From CAZDXJ01 sp050303615 (GTDB lineage Bacteria; Pseudomonadota; Gammaproteobacteria; Methylococcales; Methylomonadaceae), in the NCBI GenBank assembly GCA_050303615.1, contig JBNLCC010000062.1, positions 1 to 6,787 of the forward strand: DNA of 6,787 nucleotides, written 5' to 3'. The notes below the pieces were generated by a model. That model had not been told where the DNA came from and searched no databases. It saw only the letters and a program-made list of their open reading frames with translations. Below are positions 6,573-6,787 of this stretch, one piece after another. The translations under genes were made by a program, and so were the position numbers. Each line of letters starts with the position of its first letter. Position 1 is the stretch's first letter.

Positions 6573-6787
6573 ATGGAATTTCAAACTAAAACAGAAAACA
6601 ATGCCACCGTTGTCACGATTAGCGGCAGGCTGGATGCGGTCACTGCACCGGATTATGAGACCAGGATTCGGGAGCTGATTGACAACGGAAATCGCTACTT
6701 AGTGGTTGACTTTGAACAACTGGACTACATTAGCAGCGCCGGCCTGCGGGCACTGTTGCTGATGGCCAAATTGCTAAAGGAAAAAGA
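6573..6787 (+). CDS. STAS-domain protein, anti-sigma-factor antagonist type (RsbV/SpoIIAA-like), 3' end outside window
   Basis: The first 71 residues of a small STAS protein are visible. From ATG 6573 it reads MEFQTKTENNATVVTISGRL, then DAVTAPDYE, a strand RYLVVDFEQLDYI and the signature ISSAGLRALLLMAKLL. This matches the STAS order: two N-terminal strands with SGRLD, a helix, a core strand, then the phosphorylation loop. In SpoIIAA and RsbV the phosphorylated serine directly follows Asp in a DSS/DST-G loop. Here the loop is S54-S55-A56-G57, so S55 is the equivalent acceptor, while Asp is replaced by Ser, a variant I recall as common in STAS antagonists. The gene starts 22 nt after the ATPase stop, with only a weak possible ribosome site (GAGA around 6559-6562). 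It is the expected partner of the RsbW-like tail upstream and the expected substrate of the PP2C phosphatase. Confidence 0.9.
   Translation, partial: MEFQTKTENNATVVTISGRLDAVTAPDYETRIRELIDNGNRYLVVDFEQLDYISSAGLRALLLMAKLLKEK

Overview
The window looks like part of a Gram-negative bacterial chromosome, most likely from a proteobacterium. The base composition is moderate, coding density is very high, one protein begins with a lipobox signal peptide, and the amino-acid ABC transporter parts are of the proteobacterial type. I cannot name the genus from the sequence. All five genes lie on the + strand and almost certainly form one operon. Neighbours overlap by 17, 4 and 4 nt, and the last gap is only 22 nt. 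I see no tRNA, rRNA, CRISPR array, insertion sequence, internal promoter or terminator. Both ends of the window cut through genes.

Layout: (1) 1-482, the C-terminal part of an NMT1/THI5-like periplasmic substrate-binding protein. (2) 466-2424, a membrane-bound Cache-HAMP-PP2C (RsbU/SpoIIE-type) serine phosphatase. (3) 2421-5462, a 1013-residue predicted lipoprotein that fuses several family-3 (amino-acid type) substrate-binding modules to a HisM/GlnP-type permease. (4) 5459-6550, a HisP/GlnQ-type ABC ATPase carrying an extra C-terminal domain of about 120 residues that resembles an RsbW-type anti-sigma/GHKL kinase. (5) 6573 to the window end, the N-terminal part of a STAS (RsbV/SpoIIAA-like) anti-sigma-factor-antagonist protein that keeps a candidate phosphoacceptor serine.

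How they may work together: phosphatase, RsbW-like domain and STAS protein are the three parts of a partner-switching circuit (RsbU-RsbW-RsbV in Bacillus). Here the RsbW-like part is welded to the ATPase of an amino-acid importer, and no sigma factor is visible. The simplest inference is that an external signal, sensed by the Cache domain and perhaps relayed by the NMT1-like protein, sets the phosphorylation state of the STAS protein, which then docks on the ATPase tail and adjusts transport. In the reverse direction, transporter occupancy could feed into STAS signalling. This link is inference from gene fusion and order, not shown by the sequence.

The second unusual element is the receptor-permease fusion. 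Its binding modules run as second lobe, complete module, complete module, first lobe, permease. The two outer halves are complementary and could form a third binding protein by pairing across the chain.
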